The notes: generated from the sequence alone by a model not told the origin. DNA of 64,000 nucleotides from Pachyseris speciosa (GCA_016490735.1 JAEMWC010000104.1:1-64000), one strand, 5' to 3'; positions 44,105 through 54,860 are shown, numbered from the stretch's first letter. A program made the numbers and translations.

Positions 44105-44316
44105 AATTACATGTACATAAATCTCAAATTAAATCAAACATAATGGTTTAGGGAGAGGGGAAAACCAGAGTACCCGTACTACCCGGAGAAAAACCTCTCA
44201 GAGCAGAGTAGAGAACCAACCAACTCAGCTCACATATGACGCCGAGTCCGGGAATCAAACCTGGGACACATTGGTGGAAGGTGAGCACTCTCACCACTGT
44301 GCCAACCCTGCTGTCC
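44105..44316 (-). mobile_element. tRNA-derived SINE, complete
   Basis: Minus strand: tRNA-like head with A box GGCACAGTGGTGAGAGTGCT and B box GGTTTGATTCCCGGACTC, followed by the body TTGGTTGGTTCTCTACTCTG and AGAGGTTTTTCTCCGGGTA, ending in TTTGATTTAATTTGAG. The same family occurs split at 53226-53300 and 59415-59640. A frame through it (44148-44381) is not a gene. Confidence 0.8.
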
Positions 44317-44649
44317 AATAACAGCACAACTCCTGGTTTGTTTGACATTTTATTCAAGTCATTGATACCTTTTTGAAACACCTTCCAACACTTTTACTTT
44401 TATGGATCAACTCTACCAACATTATTTTATCAGTTGACATCATATTTATGGTGGTATGCAAATGCCCAAACATTGGTAAACATATTATGAACCTTTTCAT
44501 GAAATATTAGGCTACTGTAGCAACAGTATGACCTGTTCAAAATAACCATGATGTTAGCTTTCCAAAAGCAATCAGCATAATCAGCATGTTGGAAGGAATT
44601 TAATAATATACATGTAATAATAATGATAATAATAATAGTAGTAGTGATA

Positions 44650-45060
44650 GTAATAATAATAATAATAATCACTATCCTGTATGACAAGCCCATCCACACA
44701 GATAGAGCAATAACAGCAAATCGCCCAGATATTGTGATCAAGAATAAGCAGGAAAACAAGTGCACCTTAATTGACGTCGCAATACCATTGGACAAAAACA
44801 CTTCCATTAAAGTATCAGAGAAACTGTCTAAATACAAAGATCTGGAGATAGAAATAGCCTGTATGTGGCAGATGAGAACAGTGGTAATCCCCGTTGTTAT
44901 AGGTGCCCTTGGAGTTATTAGGAAAGGCACTGAAAAACAGCTGCGCGAAATCCCAGGCAACAACAGCCCACATGAAATCCAGAAAACAGCACTTCTGGGA
45001 ACAGCACACATTCTGAGAAAGGTCCTCTCAATCAAGTAAATTGAACAAACACTCCTCTAG
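44650..45060 (+). pseudogene. LINE C-terminal restriction-like endonuclease fragment, copy 1
   Basis: Plus-strand frame with ITANRPDIVIKNKQENKCTL-IDVAIPLDKN, EKLSKYKDLEIEI, PVVIGALGVI and ALLGTAHILRKVLSI: the C-terminal nuclease and tail region of R2/NeSL-type retrotransposon proteins. RPD and IDVAIP carry the acidic PD-D/E-K-like residues. It is followed by an untranslated tail and (ATA)n at 45122. It begins abruptly after an (AAT)n run, so it is 5' truncated. Confidence 0.7.
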
Positions 45061-45121
45061 TGCCTTAGAACCATGGTTTGGTTCTGGCCCTAGAAGGTAA
45101 ATGTGGACAAGTTAAGTGAAA

Positions 45122-45127
45122 TAAAAT

Positions 45128-45159
<32 letters not shown>

Positions 45160-45206
45160 TAATAATAATAATAATCATCATCATCATAATAATAATAACA
45201 ATAATA
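45122..45206. repeat. (AAT/ATC)n microsatellite, LINE tail
   Basis: An AAT run with CATCAT interruption between two LINE 3' fragments, consistent with microsatellite-type 3' tails. Confidence 0.9.
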
Positions 45207-45209
45207 ATG

Positions 45210-46260
45210 AATGGCTGTCTGCACACCAGGAGTAATGTTGAGAGGCTGTACCTGCCGAGAAAGGAAGGGGGAAGAGGACTGATTGGCATCGAGGAGTGTG
45301 TAAGGAGGGAGAACAAATCCCTTCATGGGAGAGAGCACAGAGTAGATGCTTCAAGCTGCGTTGAAGGAGAAGGTGATTGTTGAAGAAGAGAGTCTGCAGG
45401 ACTATGAGAGGAGGATGAAAGAAGAGAAAGTTAAAAACTGGAAGGAGAAAGCCCTACGTGGAGAGTTTGTCCAACAAATATCAGGTGAAGCTTGAGAGGA
45501 TTCTTGAAGATGGCTCAGTTATGGATTCTTAAAAAAGGAGATGGAAGGTTGATTCTGGCTGCTCAGGAACAAGCTTTAAGAACAAACTCGATCAAGTACA
45601 GCATAGATAAGACCTCAGAGACACCACTGTGTAGATTGTGTGGTGTGTGGAGAAGCCACTGAAACAGTATGACACATTGTCAGTAGATGCAAGAAGCTTG
45701 CCCAGAGAGAGTATAGGAAGCGCCACGACAAGGTGGTCCTGGGGGTACACTGGGAGATGTGCAGGAAGTATGGGATAGAGTGTACTGACAAGTGGTATGA
45801 CCATCAACCCTTGCCAATCGCAGAAAATGGAGAAGTGAGGATTACCTGGGACATGACTATCTACACAGACAAAGTGCTGAAGCATAATCGGCCAGATATA
45901 TTTACTCTAGTGCATAAAGACACACAGAAATGGACACTTATTGACATAGCGGTGCCAGCGGACCAGAACATCACCAGGACTGAGGAGGAGAAGGTGGAAA
46001 AGTACCAGGAACTAGCATTTGAAATCAGAAGGATTCATAGGGCCTCGAAAGTCACAATAATACCTATCAGGATTGGTGCTCTTGGAAGCATATCGAAAAG
46101 TGCAAAGACCTGGTTTGGCAAGCTCAATGTACCTGACTTCCTTGGAAGTGTACAATTATTGGCCATTCTTGGAACTGCTCACCTGTTGTGGAAAGTGTTG
46201 TGTCTCTAAGCAACGGGGAGTTGCTGAGACACAATCAACACTACCCAGTAGAACACCCAA
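45210..46260 (+). pseudogene. LINE C-terminal region with zinc knuckle and endonuclease, copy 2
   Basis: Decayed frames show ERLYLPRKEGGRGLIGIEEC, then a CVVCGEATETV-HIVSRCKKLAQREY zinc-knuckle segment with a stop. The open frame 45733-46209 has HNRPDIFTLVHKDTQKWTLI, DIAVPADQN, IIPIRIGALGSI and AILGTAHLLWKVL. This matches copy 1 and extends further 5'. The 3' end runs into (AAT)n at 46268. Several stops make it inactive. Confidence 0.7.
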
Positions 46261-46267
46261 CAACTGG

Positions 46268-46304
46268 AGAGATTCGAATAATAATAATAATAATAATAAT
46301 AATG

Positions 46305-46335
<31 letters not shown>

Positions 46336-46350
46336 TAACAGTAATAATAA
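46268..46350. repeat. (AAT)n microsatellite, LINE tail
   Basis: AAT triplets with GAT and CAA variants directly after the LINE fragment. Confidence 0.9.
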
Positions 46351-46835
46351 TTTTATAGCACTATTTACGTAATAATGATCAACAGTGCCTTAAAAGAAGC
46401 AACATTAAAATCTATACTGAAATGGTATAAATTATACAATATAAAACCAAAAAATACAGTAATGCTAATTAATTGTTTAACAATAACCAAGTGTTTGTTT
46501 GAAACCATTATTTTACAGTGCTGGCAACTGATAAAGGATGGTAACATTGATCCATCAAAGAAAAAGTAGTACTGTAGAGTGCTGAAACCATTTAGAGCCA
46601 CTTTAAATGTTGGATTAAATTCTGGTTCATAAAATACAGTTGTAAGCTTATACTAATGAATTATTTTTGAATTATGAAAAATTGCATTTAGTTTCACAGA
46701 GACCTCAATCTGTTTTGATGGAAAATTGGAGTTCAAACTTCATGATTTTTCCACTAAAACCTAATAGCCAGAGGAGAAAAACATACTCCATGTGATCAGT
46801 ACATGTGCATGCAATTTTGTCTGTGCTGTTCTTAC

Positions 46836-49800
46836 CTGAGAAATAAGTTTGAGATTTTGAGTGTAGATAAAAAAGCCTCCAGTCTTGAGGGACATTCCTG
46901 TAAAAAACTCTGCCATCAAGCAATGAGCAGCAGGACTCGGAAGATTAGATGACACCGGCTTCAACGTCTTCCCCATCACTGTGTAGAGCGTAACAGAATT
47001 CCCTGCAAGTTCCCCGCACAGTTTGGTGACATCATGGCCATGGGTACATTTAAAAATATCTAAGCATCCTCTTTGATCTTCCAAAGCTGAAATTGAAGAA
47101 ATTTCATAACCTCGACTAAAATTCGTGATTATATTAAGAAAAAACACAACGTTTTCTGTTTTGAAAGGCATGTTTCAACAGTTCTTCTGTCATGTTCAGG
47201 TTGGTGAGGGAGGGGGGGGGGGGGGTACTTGGGTCAATTTTTGCTGGGTATGTGCCGCAGGCCTCTCAGAACCATCTACATTGCATCTACCTTGTAGTAG
47301 GTCATCCTAAAATGAACTGACATTTGTTTCAACAGAATGTAGAACACTTTATTATTTTACTTTTCACCTACAGTACAAACATTCAGGTACATTTACCCCC
47401 AAAATCCTGAAAATGTGCGACCCCATTCTTGTAACTCTATTGAAAATGCAGCCCCATTACAGTCACTTCAGTCGTGAAAATGCGACCCCATACACCGTAT
47501 TCACAAATGGCGGCCGGCCTGGGGCGAGTAAGCGGCCAAACGTGGAAACGAGGCGTTATAGGATAAAGTTTACAGACCTTCGAAGAAACCACTTGGTAAA
47601 CACGTCCGTCTTGCTTACCGAGGACGATATTTCCTGGTCATCTTTAACTGGAGGAAATCCAGCAGAGTTAAAAAATGAAGAGTTACGTTTTTGGCTAAAA
47701 TGTAGAAAGGATCCAGCGAAAGGACTACGCACAAAAGCTCAGCTTGTGAAGCGTTAAGTAGTTACATTATTTTCGGCGATCGATGACAGAGGACATCGTG
47801 GTTCGGCTGGTTTGTTTTGCTAGATTCAAGCTTATTACTTTATGTTTTTTTCCTGTTTTTAGTGTTGAAGGGTACATAAATCAAGGAAAAGATGTTTTTC
47901 TTGTGGATCCTGACCCGAATTTATTTTATTCGAAACGAAAACGTGCCAAGCAGAATCCTTTAGCAGACGAAAACATTTCCAGTTTCTCTACTGTCGTCAC
48001 TGCAGTTTCGTCTGATGTGTGTTTTCCTCAAAATGGCTGGGGAAATCGTTTAGAGAAAATGCCACTTTTCACCAAAGCTGAAATGAATCGATTTATCGAA
48101 AACAGTGGAAAGCGCTTAGGTAAAAGTAATCAATCTGTTTTAAATGTCCAGAGACAAAGTTTCTTGTATCTCCTTTGGATGTTTGTTCAGACCCCAGTTT
48201 TTATTGTGAGAACGTTGATGGGAAGTGTAAATTGAAAGTAGCCCGTCCTTATTATGCACAAGTCTAAGGGCAAATGGGGATATCCGGCGCTGATTGGTGC
48301 GAATTTGTGATTTTTACCAAGAAGGGAATATCTATAGAGAGAGTTCCCTTTGATCCTGAGTACTGGCAGGAGCTGGAGGGGAAGCTGCTGTTCTATTATT
48401 ATACACATCCATTAAATATGCTATAACTGATGCCTTATAAACTACAGAGTAACTTATACTGTATGTCAACTTTCCGGCTTCTTGCTATAATTTGTGTGTG
48501 ATATAGATTTGACTAAACTGTATTCAAGTTTATAGTGGAGTAGTGAGTTAACCATATTCAAGCAGATGGGTCATACTAGGTTAAGAAACAAAAGTCCGTC
48601 TGGAAAACAGTGTTAACACTTTAGTAGCCCAGAGTAGTTAATCTCATTTTAAAGTCAATGACAAAATGTAACCTGCACAATACACTTACAAAACAAAAAA
48701 CAAAAAATGAAGTATAGGTCAATGACCAGGCCTCCTATTTAGGTAGATATAATGGGGTCCTGGACATTACACAAGACAGTGCAGACTGCCCACATTTGAT
48801 TAACGACAGGAAATAAAGAAAGAGGTGTAACTTTCTCCCAGAAATGGAAGTTTTGATCTTGTTAATAGCTTACTCCATGTGGATACGTAAAGCAGCAATA
48901 AGTAAACTTGTGTTTGAACTTAGAAATACCTTAATACCTGTAATTTAACTACCCATACAAATATATTTTAATGTGATGTAAGAAGGAAATGTGAAAATAT
49001 AGTGTTGTTGTTGTTGTTGTTGTTCATCCTCTGGTGACATCTGCTGAGCTTGGCCAAGAAATGGGGGTATATTTAATGACATTCCGAGGGGAAGAAGGTC
49101 TTCGATTGTGAACCCTTTGTCAGCCATTATGTCGTCACCCTCACTAAAGCGTAAGTCCAGGATACCACTCCTTTCAACAATCTCTCTATCCGAAATACTG
49201 CCAGTATACAGTTGGCTGGTAAATGTTATTGCTCCAGAAGGGGCAATCTCAATAACCCCGTTAAGCGCCGTGTGATTCTTGTACGAGCTAAATCGTTTCA
49301 TGTTAAGAAGAAGGCTGCTTGGCATTTGGCATTTTATTTCTGTACAATCTAGGATCACACCGGTGTGTTTGGCCTATTTAACCTTGAAATCTTCAGGCGT
49401 GGTTTTGTTGACTACTTTCCGGCTCGGCCAAATATTTGTAGTGCCAAAACGAAGAAACATAAAGTTGATCTAGGAAATGAGAATCCTGCTAACAGTTGTC
49501 TGAGAGATGCCAAATAAAAATGACAAATTTTTCTCATGAAATCCCAGCCGCAGTCGACACATGCCTAAGAAAAATTCTTCCTCCGCCTTGAGGGTTCTTC
49601 TTCGCCCAGGTTTTGTTGTACAATCATTTTGTAAAATCTTACAATCATCTTGTAAAATTTTCGCCCACCTTTATTTCGACACGGAACGCCAGTAATGAAT
49701 GTTTTCACCGTTTTCCCCTGCTTTATTGTTTATGCAAAACCTACGTACATGATTTTAAGGCGCTGTTTTCCTCGGATCGGCGCTTAATTTCTTCCTTTGA

Positions 49801-52732
49801 TTTCATCAGTTCAGCTTCAATGGTAGCTAGACATGTTTTCAAATTCGATACTTCTTCGTTTAAACGAGCAATTTCTTGCTGAGATTGCAACAGATGGACT
49901 TTCAATGATTCTTGTGATTCAGCACTATCGAGCTCGTTTGAAACCGCATCCTCCGCTGTGTACGTTAATCTTCCTTCTGTTGTACTAGTGCAGACTGAGG
50001 AAGCCACCGATACGCTAAGGTTTTGTTCCACATCCTAACCTTCTCTACTTACGCATAACTCTTCAAGTCGCTTCCTTTTTTCAGGAATCGGTTCACTTGT
50101 TTTGTTGAATGGCGGTGGTCTTTTCCGCGGAGAAGTACGCCATGGAAACTTTGAAGGAATCGCTCCTTCCTAAATCAATTTTCTTGCCCCCTAGACCTGT
50201 TTTTATTTCTTCTTTACGAAACTGCAGTGAGCAGACCTTGGTATGTTTAGTTATTGAAAAGCTCGGGCCAACATCTCTTCGGATTTTAGCAGCCATTGCT
50301 TGAGAAAGGTTTGATCCGTCGAGAAACTAAAATATCCTACTCTGTTACCTTGAGCATCTACATTTCCCTTTTGGTTGCAAACAGGGCACAGCAATAAACG
50401 TTAGAACTTGAGGATATCCAAAGGAACTTGTTAATGTAAAGGAACTCCGCACAAAGCTTATTAACAAAAGCAATATCAGCACTGAACTATCTGTATGCCT
50501 ACTGAAACTCTGTTTCTGTAAATTTGTTTATCCCATAACGCCTCGTTTTCATGGTTAGGTACCAGTTTTTCTCGCGCGTCCGCCATTTGTGAATACGGTG
50601 TATACAGCAGCAAATCCCCATTAGCCTATTAGTAGGAAGTGCTCCCCATCCCCAAGATCTTCAAGTGCATTTAACACAAAATAGTGCTAAATATGCATGG
50701 GTGGCCCAGGAGAGGGAGAACACTCAAAGAAATGCTGTTTGAGCAATACTTTGTAATAACTATTAAGCCTTCCTGAAAATTTGGAATATCCCTCAATTTT
50801 TTCAGTACCATTCCTGAAAGGAAAACTAGCAAACTGGAGCATTTTTTGTTGTACATGTAGGCTTAAGCTGGTTGAATGTTGATCCAATCAGGCAGTCACT
50901 CATATGGCAGTAGTGGAATAGAGAATCAACTCTGAAGTGTAAATTAAAGTGCTACTTAAACCCATGAATAACCCACTGGGCGTTAGCCCTAGTAAAGGGA
51001 AACAGGGAACCACACGAGGCAAAGAAAAAATCTTTTGACCTCGGTGGGAATCGAACCCACGACCTCCGGATTAGATCTACCGTTACTCTGCCGACTGAGC
51101 TACAAGGTCGCACAGAGAAAGTCGGGACGATTTAGATGGTGAATCGCGGCAAAGAGAAAGTAAGGGTACATATGAATGTTGTGCCGCGTAGCACTAGGAA
51201 CACAAATAGTGGAATAGAGAATTAACTCTGAAGTGTAAATTAAAGTGCTACTTAAACCCATGAATAACCCACTGGGCGTTAGCCCTAGTAAAGGGAAACA
51301 GGGAACCACACGAGGCAAAGAAAAAATCTTTTGACCTCGGTGGGAATCGAACCCACGACCTCCGGATTAGATCTACCGTTACTCTGCCGACTGAGCTACA
51401 AGGTCGAACAGAGAAAGTCGGGGTTTAAGTAGCACTTTAATTTACACTTCAGAGTTAATTCTCTATTCCACTATTTGTGTTCCTAGTGCTACGCGGCACA
51501 ACATTCATATGTACTCATATGGCAGTGATGATATAAATTATGTGCATGTAAAATGTATCTTCTTTGATTACTGTATTTTGTTTTAATTCTCTGGCAGATT
51601 GGGTGAAACATGCATGAAAATGCAGTTATGTCCTATTATTTCTTGGATTTTCCTTACATAGAGATGTGTTAGCTAGCTTCTTTTAGAAATAAAATTTATC
51701 TGGGAGATTTAATCAAGGAGAGTTGGCATATGTGATTTTAAATTTTGAGTAACATTTTAAAATAAAAATAATGATAATAAAAAGGAACAACTTTTTGACA
51801 TCCTCATGACACCATTGTTAAGTTCAAATGTCAAGACCCGCTAAAAATCTCATGCATAGTAAGTAACTGGTGATAATTATGTTAATTGACATGTTAACTA
51901 TAAACTTAGCTTGACAATGGAGTCATGAGGACGTCGGAATGTTGTTCATTTACAATGTATATTATCGCTGATTTTCATGTTAGAATATAAATGTTTGAGT
52001 GGAGTGCCTGTATACTGGCTTGGAGTAGCTATTCAAGTACTTCTACTATGAATAAAGAAATTACATCTACATTCTTTTTTTATTTTGCAGTGACCTCCCC
52101 CCCCCCGCTCCCCCCCCCCCAACACACACACATGTCCCTCTCGGGTATAGAGAGGGAATTGCAGGAGAGAGATCAATAATTATCAATACCAGATTCAACT
52201 AACATTTTAATAATGCTTCTAAGGAAACAATTATACCTGTCAGCTTACAGGTGTTTCTTAATGGAGGTAATCACAATTATTCCACACATGTAGTTTTGAT
52301 ACTTACGCAGTAATATGCAGACTTTGACAGCTTCTTTGCGGCATTTAGAATCATCACCATAGACACCCTCACTAAGACCCACTGCCAAAGCAAGTCCATC
52401 AGCCAAACCTTTTCTAGAACCTTTCTTCCCATAACATCGGAGGTTCTGGATGTTCCTCAACATTTCTGCTTTGTCACTGGTAAATTTCATGAGGAGGGAA
52501 GCTGGGCATTGGAAATGCTGACTGCCTTTTTGTTTCTTCTTCGTGGGCATGTGATGGTTTTGGTAGCAGACTAATGCCAATCGAAACTGTAGAGGCGTTT
52601 TAAACTTAGAGATGACATTCACCACTTGGAAAAGTTGTGTCTTCAAATGACCCAAGATGATAGGGTTTGAGGTTGCACAATCAACTACAAGAATCATGTC
52701 CAACTTTTTGTCATTGTGAATGCATTCTTTGT
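46836..52732 (-). CDS. vWFA-domain protein gene, two exons visible (52307-52732, 46836-47086)
   Basis: Exon A (52307-52732) follows acceptor TTTTCTTCGTAG and ends at donor GC|GTAAGT, with phase 1 at both ends. It encodes the first part of a von Willebrand A fold (LDMILVVDCATSN, PLQFRLALVCYQNHH, KGLADGLALAVGL, KEAVKVCILL). Exon B (46836-47086) follows TTCAATTTCAG and ends CTCAG|GTAAG. It encodes the second half (DVTKLCGELAGNSVTLYTV, AEFFTGMSLKTGGFFIY). Phases fit: A ends with one base and B starts with two. The pattern resembles vWFA modules of VwkA-like proteins. The first Asp box has DCATS rather than a perfect DxSxS. First and last exons are not identified. The 5.2 kb intron is filled with transposons. 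Confidence 0.65.
47511..48426 (+). pseudogene. ISL2EU second gene: SAP-like N-terminus and YqaJ-type nuclease C-terminus
   Basis: Exon 1 (to 47756) has DDISWSSLTGGNPAELKNEE and LRFWLKCRKDPAKGLRTKAQ, a SAP-like helix pair. Its donor is degraded (GCG|TTAAGT). Exon 2 (47863-48119) follows TTTTTTTCCTGTTTTTAG and has DPDPNLFYSKRKR and MPLFTKAEMNRFI, with donor TTAG|GTAAAA. After a deletion, 48149-48426 has KFLVSPLDVCSDPSFYCEN, PYYAQV-stop-GQMGISGADWCEFVI and PFDPEYWQELEGKL. This is the end of a YqaJ exonuclease fold, with one stop where Gln is expected. The middle of the nuclease with its catalytic residues is missing. Confidence 0.7.
48945..50296 (-). pseudogene. ISL2EU transposase: THAP finger, coiled coil, DDE_Tnp_4 nuclease
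   Basis: From high to low coordinate. The THAP C-terminal half (IRRDVGPSFSITKHTKVCSL-QFRKEEIKTGLG, 50093-50296) lacks its N-terminal Cys pair here. A coiled coil follows (LLQSQQEIARLNEEVSNLKT, 49741-50031). The helix-turn-helix-like GMCRLRLGFHEKNLSFLFGI...TTVSRIL region (49370-49620) has a few stops. The nuclease (48945-49358) has VILDCTEIKCQMPSS, YKNHTALNGVI, YTGSISDREIV and DDIMADKGF. DCTE, SD and AD-KGF are the catalytic positions of the group. A CAACAACAA expansion (Gln run) near its end is unusual. Confidence 0.75.
48999..49023. repeat. (GTT)n microsatellite inside the transposase
   Basis: Seven to eight GTT triplets encode a Gln run on the minus strand at the C-terminus of the transposase frame. 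Confidence 0.9.
51037..51109 (-). tRNA. tRNA-like sequence in repeat unit 1 (probably not functional)
   Basis: The minus strand has acceptor GACCTTG/CGAGGTC, D arm GCTCAGTCGGCAGAGT and T arm GTGGGTTCGATTCCCAC. The anticodon arm around GATCTAA pairs poorly, so identity (Arg-TCT-like) is uncertain. The repeated context argues for a SINE head rather than a working tRNA gene. Confidence 0.4.
51333..51405 (-). tRNA. tRNA-like sequence in repeat unit 2 (probably not functional)
   Basis: Same 73-nt sequence as in unit 1, with the same weak anticodon arm. Confidence 0.4.
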
Positions 52733-52834
52733 CTACGAAGAAAACAAAACCAAGAATAATGTTACGTACAACCATGCAAACACAGTTTGCCACTCAGTTT
52801 TCGACACACATATCAATTGAAAGAAAAACTCTTT

Positions 52835-52917
52835 GCCCCGAGTCGGAATCGAACCGACGTTCCCCAGGTTACTAGTCGGGTGTGATAACATCACATTACC
52901 AGAGCAACCGCGCTGGC
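52835..52917 (-). tRNA. tRNA-Thr(AGT)-like sequence with enlarged D region
   Basis: The minus strand has anticodon loop CTAGTAA (AGT) and T arm GTCGGTTCGATTCCGAC. The D region is about 10 nt too long (TGTGATGTTATCACA inserted hairpin) and acceptor pairing GCCAGCG/CGGGGC is imperfect. Likely a tRNA-derived repeat within the vWFA gene's upstream intron. Confidence 0.4.
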
Positions 52918-53225
52918 AACGTGGCCACTTTAGAAGTTGAGTAGTATCGCACGTCGGCCATTCCTCTGAACATTTTTCTTTCGAGACTTTCTCGAGACTG
53001 ACTCGATGTCGGAGGACAAAGTTTGAAGAAAAATCTATTGTCACTTATATTTCAGAGGAATTAATAAATTATATACCTTAAGGAAAAATGACACAATTTT
53101 GCTGGAACTAAGGCAAGTGTCCATAATAGAGTCAAGAGAGGTGTCCATAATGAGAGGTTCCACCATGGCAGATTGGACTAATAATTATTTACACTGATTA
53201 CCGAGAGAGGTATGCTCTTTTGGGG

Positions 53226-53300
53226 AGCTGTGGGATGGCGCAGTGGTGAGAGCACTCACCTTCCACCAATGTCACCCGGGTTCGATTCCCAGACTCGACA
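53226..53300 (+). mobile_element. SINE head (tRNA-related), interrupted
   Basis: GGATGGCGCAGTGGTGAGAG with GGTTCGATTCCCAGACTC is the head of the SINE family seen whole at 44105-44316. It stops at GACTCGAC, exactly where the 220-bp MITE begins. The matching tail is 6.1 kb away at 59415. Confidence 0.75.
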
Positions 53301-53301
53301 A

Positions 53302-53523
53302 TTGAAGAGTTGAAAGCGAAACTATCGTATGTGACGGGTTGTGTGAACGTACTTTAGGCCCGGTTTTTTTTTCGAAAACGAAGCGAGCAACAGCAAACAA
53401 AACATTCAGGGCAATGTTCTTTGACAAAAATGGAGTCCACATGTTAAAATTCAGCCAATTCCGAGCAATTTGAAATTTCGACGCTAAGTCGTCACATGCG
53501 ATAGTTTCGCTTTCAGCCCTTCA
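53302..53523. mobile_element. 222-bp MITE, copy 1
   Basis: Termini TTGAAGAGTTGAAAGCGAAA / TTTCGCTTTCAGCCCTTCA with the ACTATCGTATGTGACG / CGTCACATGCGATAGT inverted extension. The interior has a T run then TCGAAAACGAAGC. Non-coding. Confidence 0.8.
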
Positions 53524-53859
53524 GTTAAGTCTGCCTCATTAACATTCATGAAGCAATGCCCAAGGGTATTCTTTATTGAAAACTAAGCGCCAAATGCTCG
53601 TAACTGAATTAAGAGAACAGCACTCATAAACAGCACACAAGATGCCCATCCGACTTGGAAATGGTCGACTTTTTTAAATGCAGCGCTTATTACCAGTGTT
53701 TTGCTTACTGATATTGCTCAAGAAGCTTCCTTAGCTGGAAAACTGCGTAACATTCTTGCTTGACTTAAAAACAGCACACAGTAGCCTTGGTTAACCTTAA
53801 ACCAGCGCGCATAGATTTTGTCCGACTTGAAAACAGCACTCAAAAGATTTAGAGTTATT

Positions 53860-54010
53860 GTTAAGTTTAGAGTTAGGGTTAAAATTAGGGCTAGGGTTAG
53901 AGTTAGGGTTAGAGCTAGGGTTAGGGTTAGAGCTAAGGTTAGAGCTAGGGTTAGGGTTAGAGCTAGGGTTACAGCTATGGTTAGAGCTAGGGATAGGGTT
54001 AGGCCTAGGG
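53860..54010. repeat. Degenerate interstitial telomere-like (TTAGGG)n repeat
   Basis: About 150 bp of GGGTTAGAGTTAGGGTTAG- and GAGCTAGGGTTAGGG-type hexamers. TTAGGG is the cnidarian telomere motif. Interleaved GAGCTA variants show decay. Apparent Arg/Val repeat proteins are artefacts. Confidence 0.85.
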
Positions 54011-54539
54011 CATTGCAAACGTTAACGTAAACGTTAAAGTAAGCGGCGCATTTTGAGTCTCAATCAGCTTAAAGGGTTCCTCCGAAATGAAAAGAGCGCA
54101 CAGGTTTCTTGGTTGACTCTTAATTATTTTGGAAAGGCTTTGGCCGATATAAGTAAAGTGCTGAAGAGGGTGATTTGGTTGAAAACGGCATACAGCAGGA
54201 TCGGACTTGATTCTAACTCAGTGCTAGAAAAGCTTGCTGTCGGCCGAGAAATAGAAGAAAATATTTAAGACGGCTGTTTTTACTTGAAGATAGGTTTTGG
54301 CCAATACCAACAACTTCTGTTCGTGAGCAACACCGAAAATTCGAGTTAACGATGTTCAAGGGCAAAATAAGAGTTAAAAGAGTAAGCTGTTTCCCGTCGG
54401 TTTCCGCTTCGAAACAGAGCTTTGACTGGCGTTTCGCGTGCTTTGGTCATTTGAAACGATTTTGAAGGGTTCATTTTCGTGGTCAAATGGAACCAGTGGA
54501 ATGAAAATCGTATCACAAATCAACGTAAATGACGAGAGT

Positions 54540-54568
54540 GAAAAAAAAAAAAAAAAAAAAAAAAAAAA
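54540..54568 (+). repeat. Poly-A run
   Basis: An uninterrupted run of about 28 A. It could be a retroposed mRNA tail, but no parent gene is recognised upstream. Confidence 0.8.
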
Positions 54569-54860
54569 GGAAAAATACTTCACTATTTTTGTTGGCTTCA
54601 AATTGGCTTCAAACCCTACATATTTGCATAAGATGTGAAATTTGATGCGTAAGACGACTTGTTAAAATATCTCGCGTGCAAATACCTTTTGCTGGTGTTT
54701 ATCTCGCTTGAAAATAAGTTTCGCTGATGTTTACAAGCCTCCATAGAATCAAAATAACCGAGTTGATTGAGGCAAAAGTGATTTATATGTTGAAATTTGG
54801 CAGCATGTCTATCTGTGTTTACATAACAACTCGACGACCGACCACGAGTATATTTCGCAC

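Larger units (their letters stand above)
47492..50601. mobile_element. ISL2EU (Harbinger-related) DNA transposon, ~3.1 kb
   Basis: Terminal inverted repeats ACACCGTATTCACAAATGGC / GCCATTTGTGAATACGGTGT continue inward (GAAACGAGGCGTTATAGGAT versus the same with one or two changes). AT flanks both ends as a 2-bp target duplication. It carries the two genes diagnostic of ISL2EU: a THAP plus DDE transposase (minus) and a SAP-like/YqaJ protein (plus). Both have stops or frameshifts. Confidence 0.8.
47209..50650. mobile_element. Older cnidarian G-run repeat, split by an ISL2EU element
   Basis: The left half 47209-47491 starts with a G run then GTACTTGGGTCAATTTTTGC, GCCGCAGGCCTCTCAGAACC, and repeats of AAAATG-GACCCCAT. 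The right half 50602-50650 continues CAGCAAATCCCCATTAGCCT-ATTAGTAGGAAGTGCTCCCC. Together they read like one anthozoan interspersed repeat whose end mirrors the G run. The ISL2EU transposon sits between them. Confidence 0.65.
50909..51515 (-). repeat. tRNA-like repeat, two direct units plus an inverted partial unit
   Basis: The unit AGTGGAATAGAGAATTAACT ... CTAGGAACACAAAT (~300 bp) occurs from 50909, again from 51209, and is followed at 51424-51515 by the inverted start of the same unit (TTTAAGTAGCACTTTAATTT ... GCGGCACAACATTC). Each full unit has a tRNA-like segment on the minus strand. This looks like a SINE or tRNA-containing MITE that was duplicated and folded back. Confidence 0.7.

Noticed and set aside
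44148..44381. 77-codon minus-strand frame
   Set aside because: It is read through the SINE and its tRNA-like head.
45065..45338. Ile/Tyr-run proteins
   Set aside because: They are translations of the AAT microsatellite.
53818..54030. Arg/Val-rich protein
   Set aside because: It is a translation of the degenerate telomere-like repeat.
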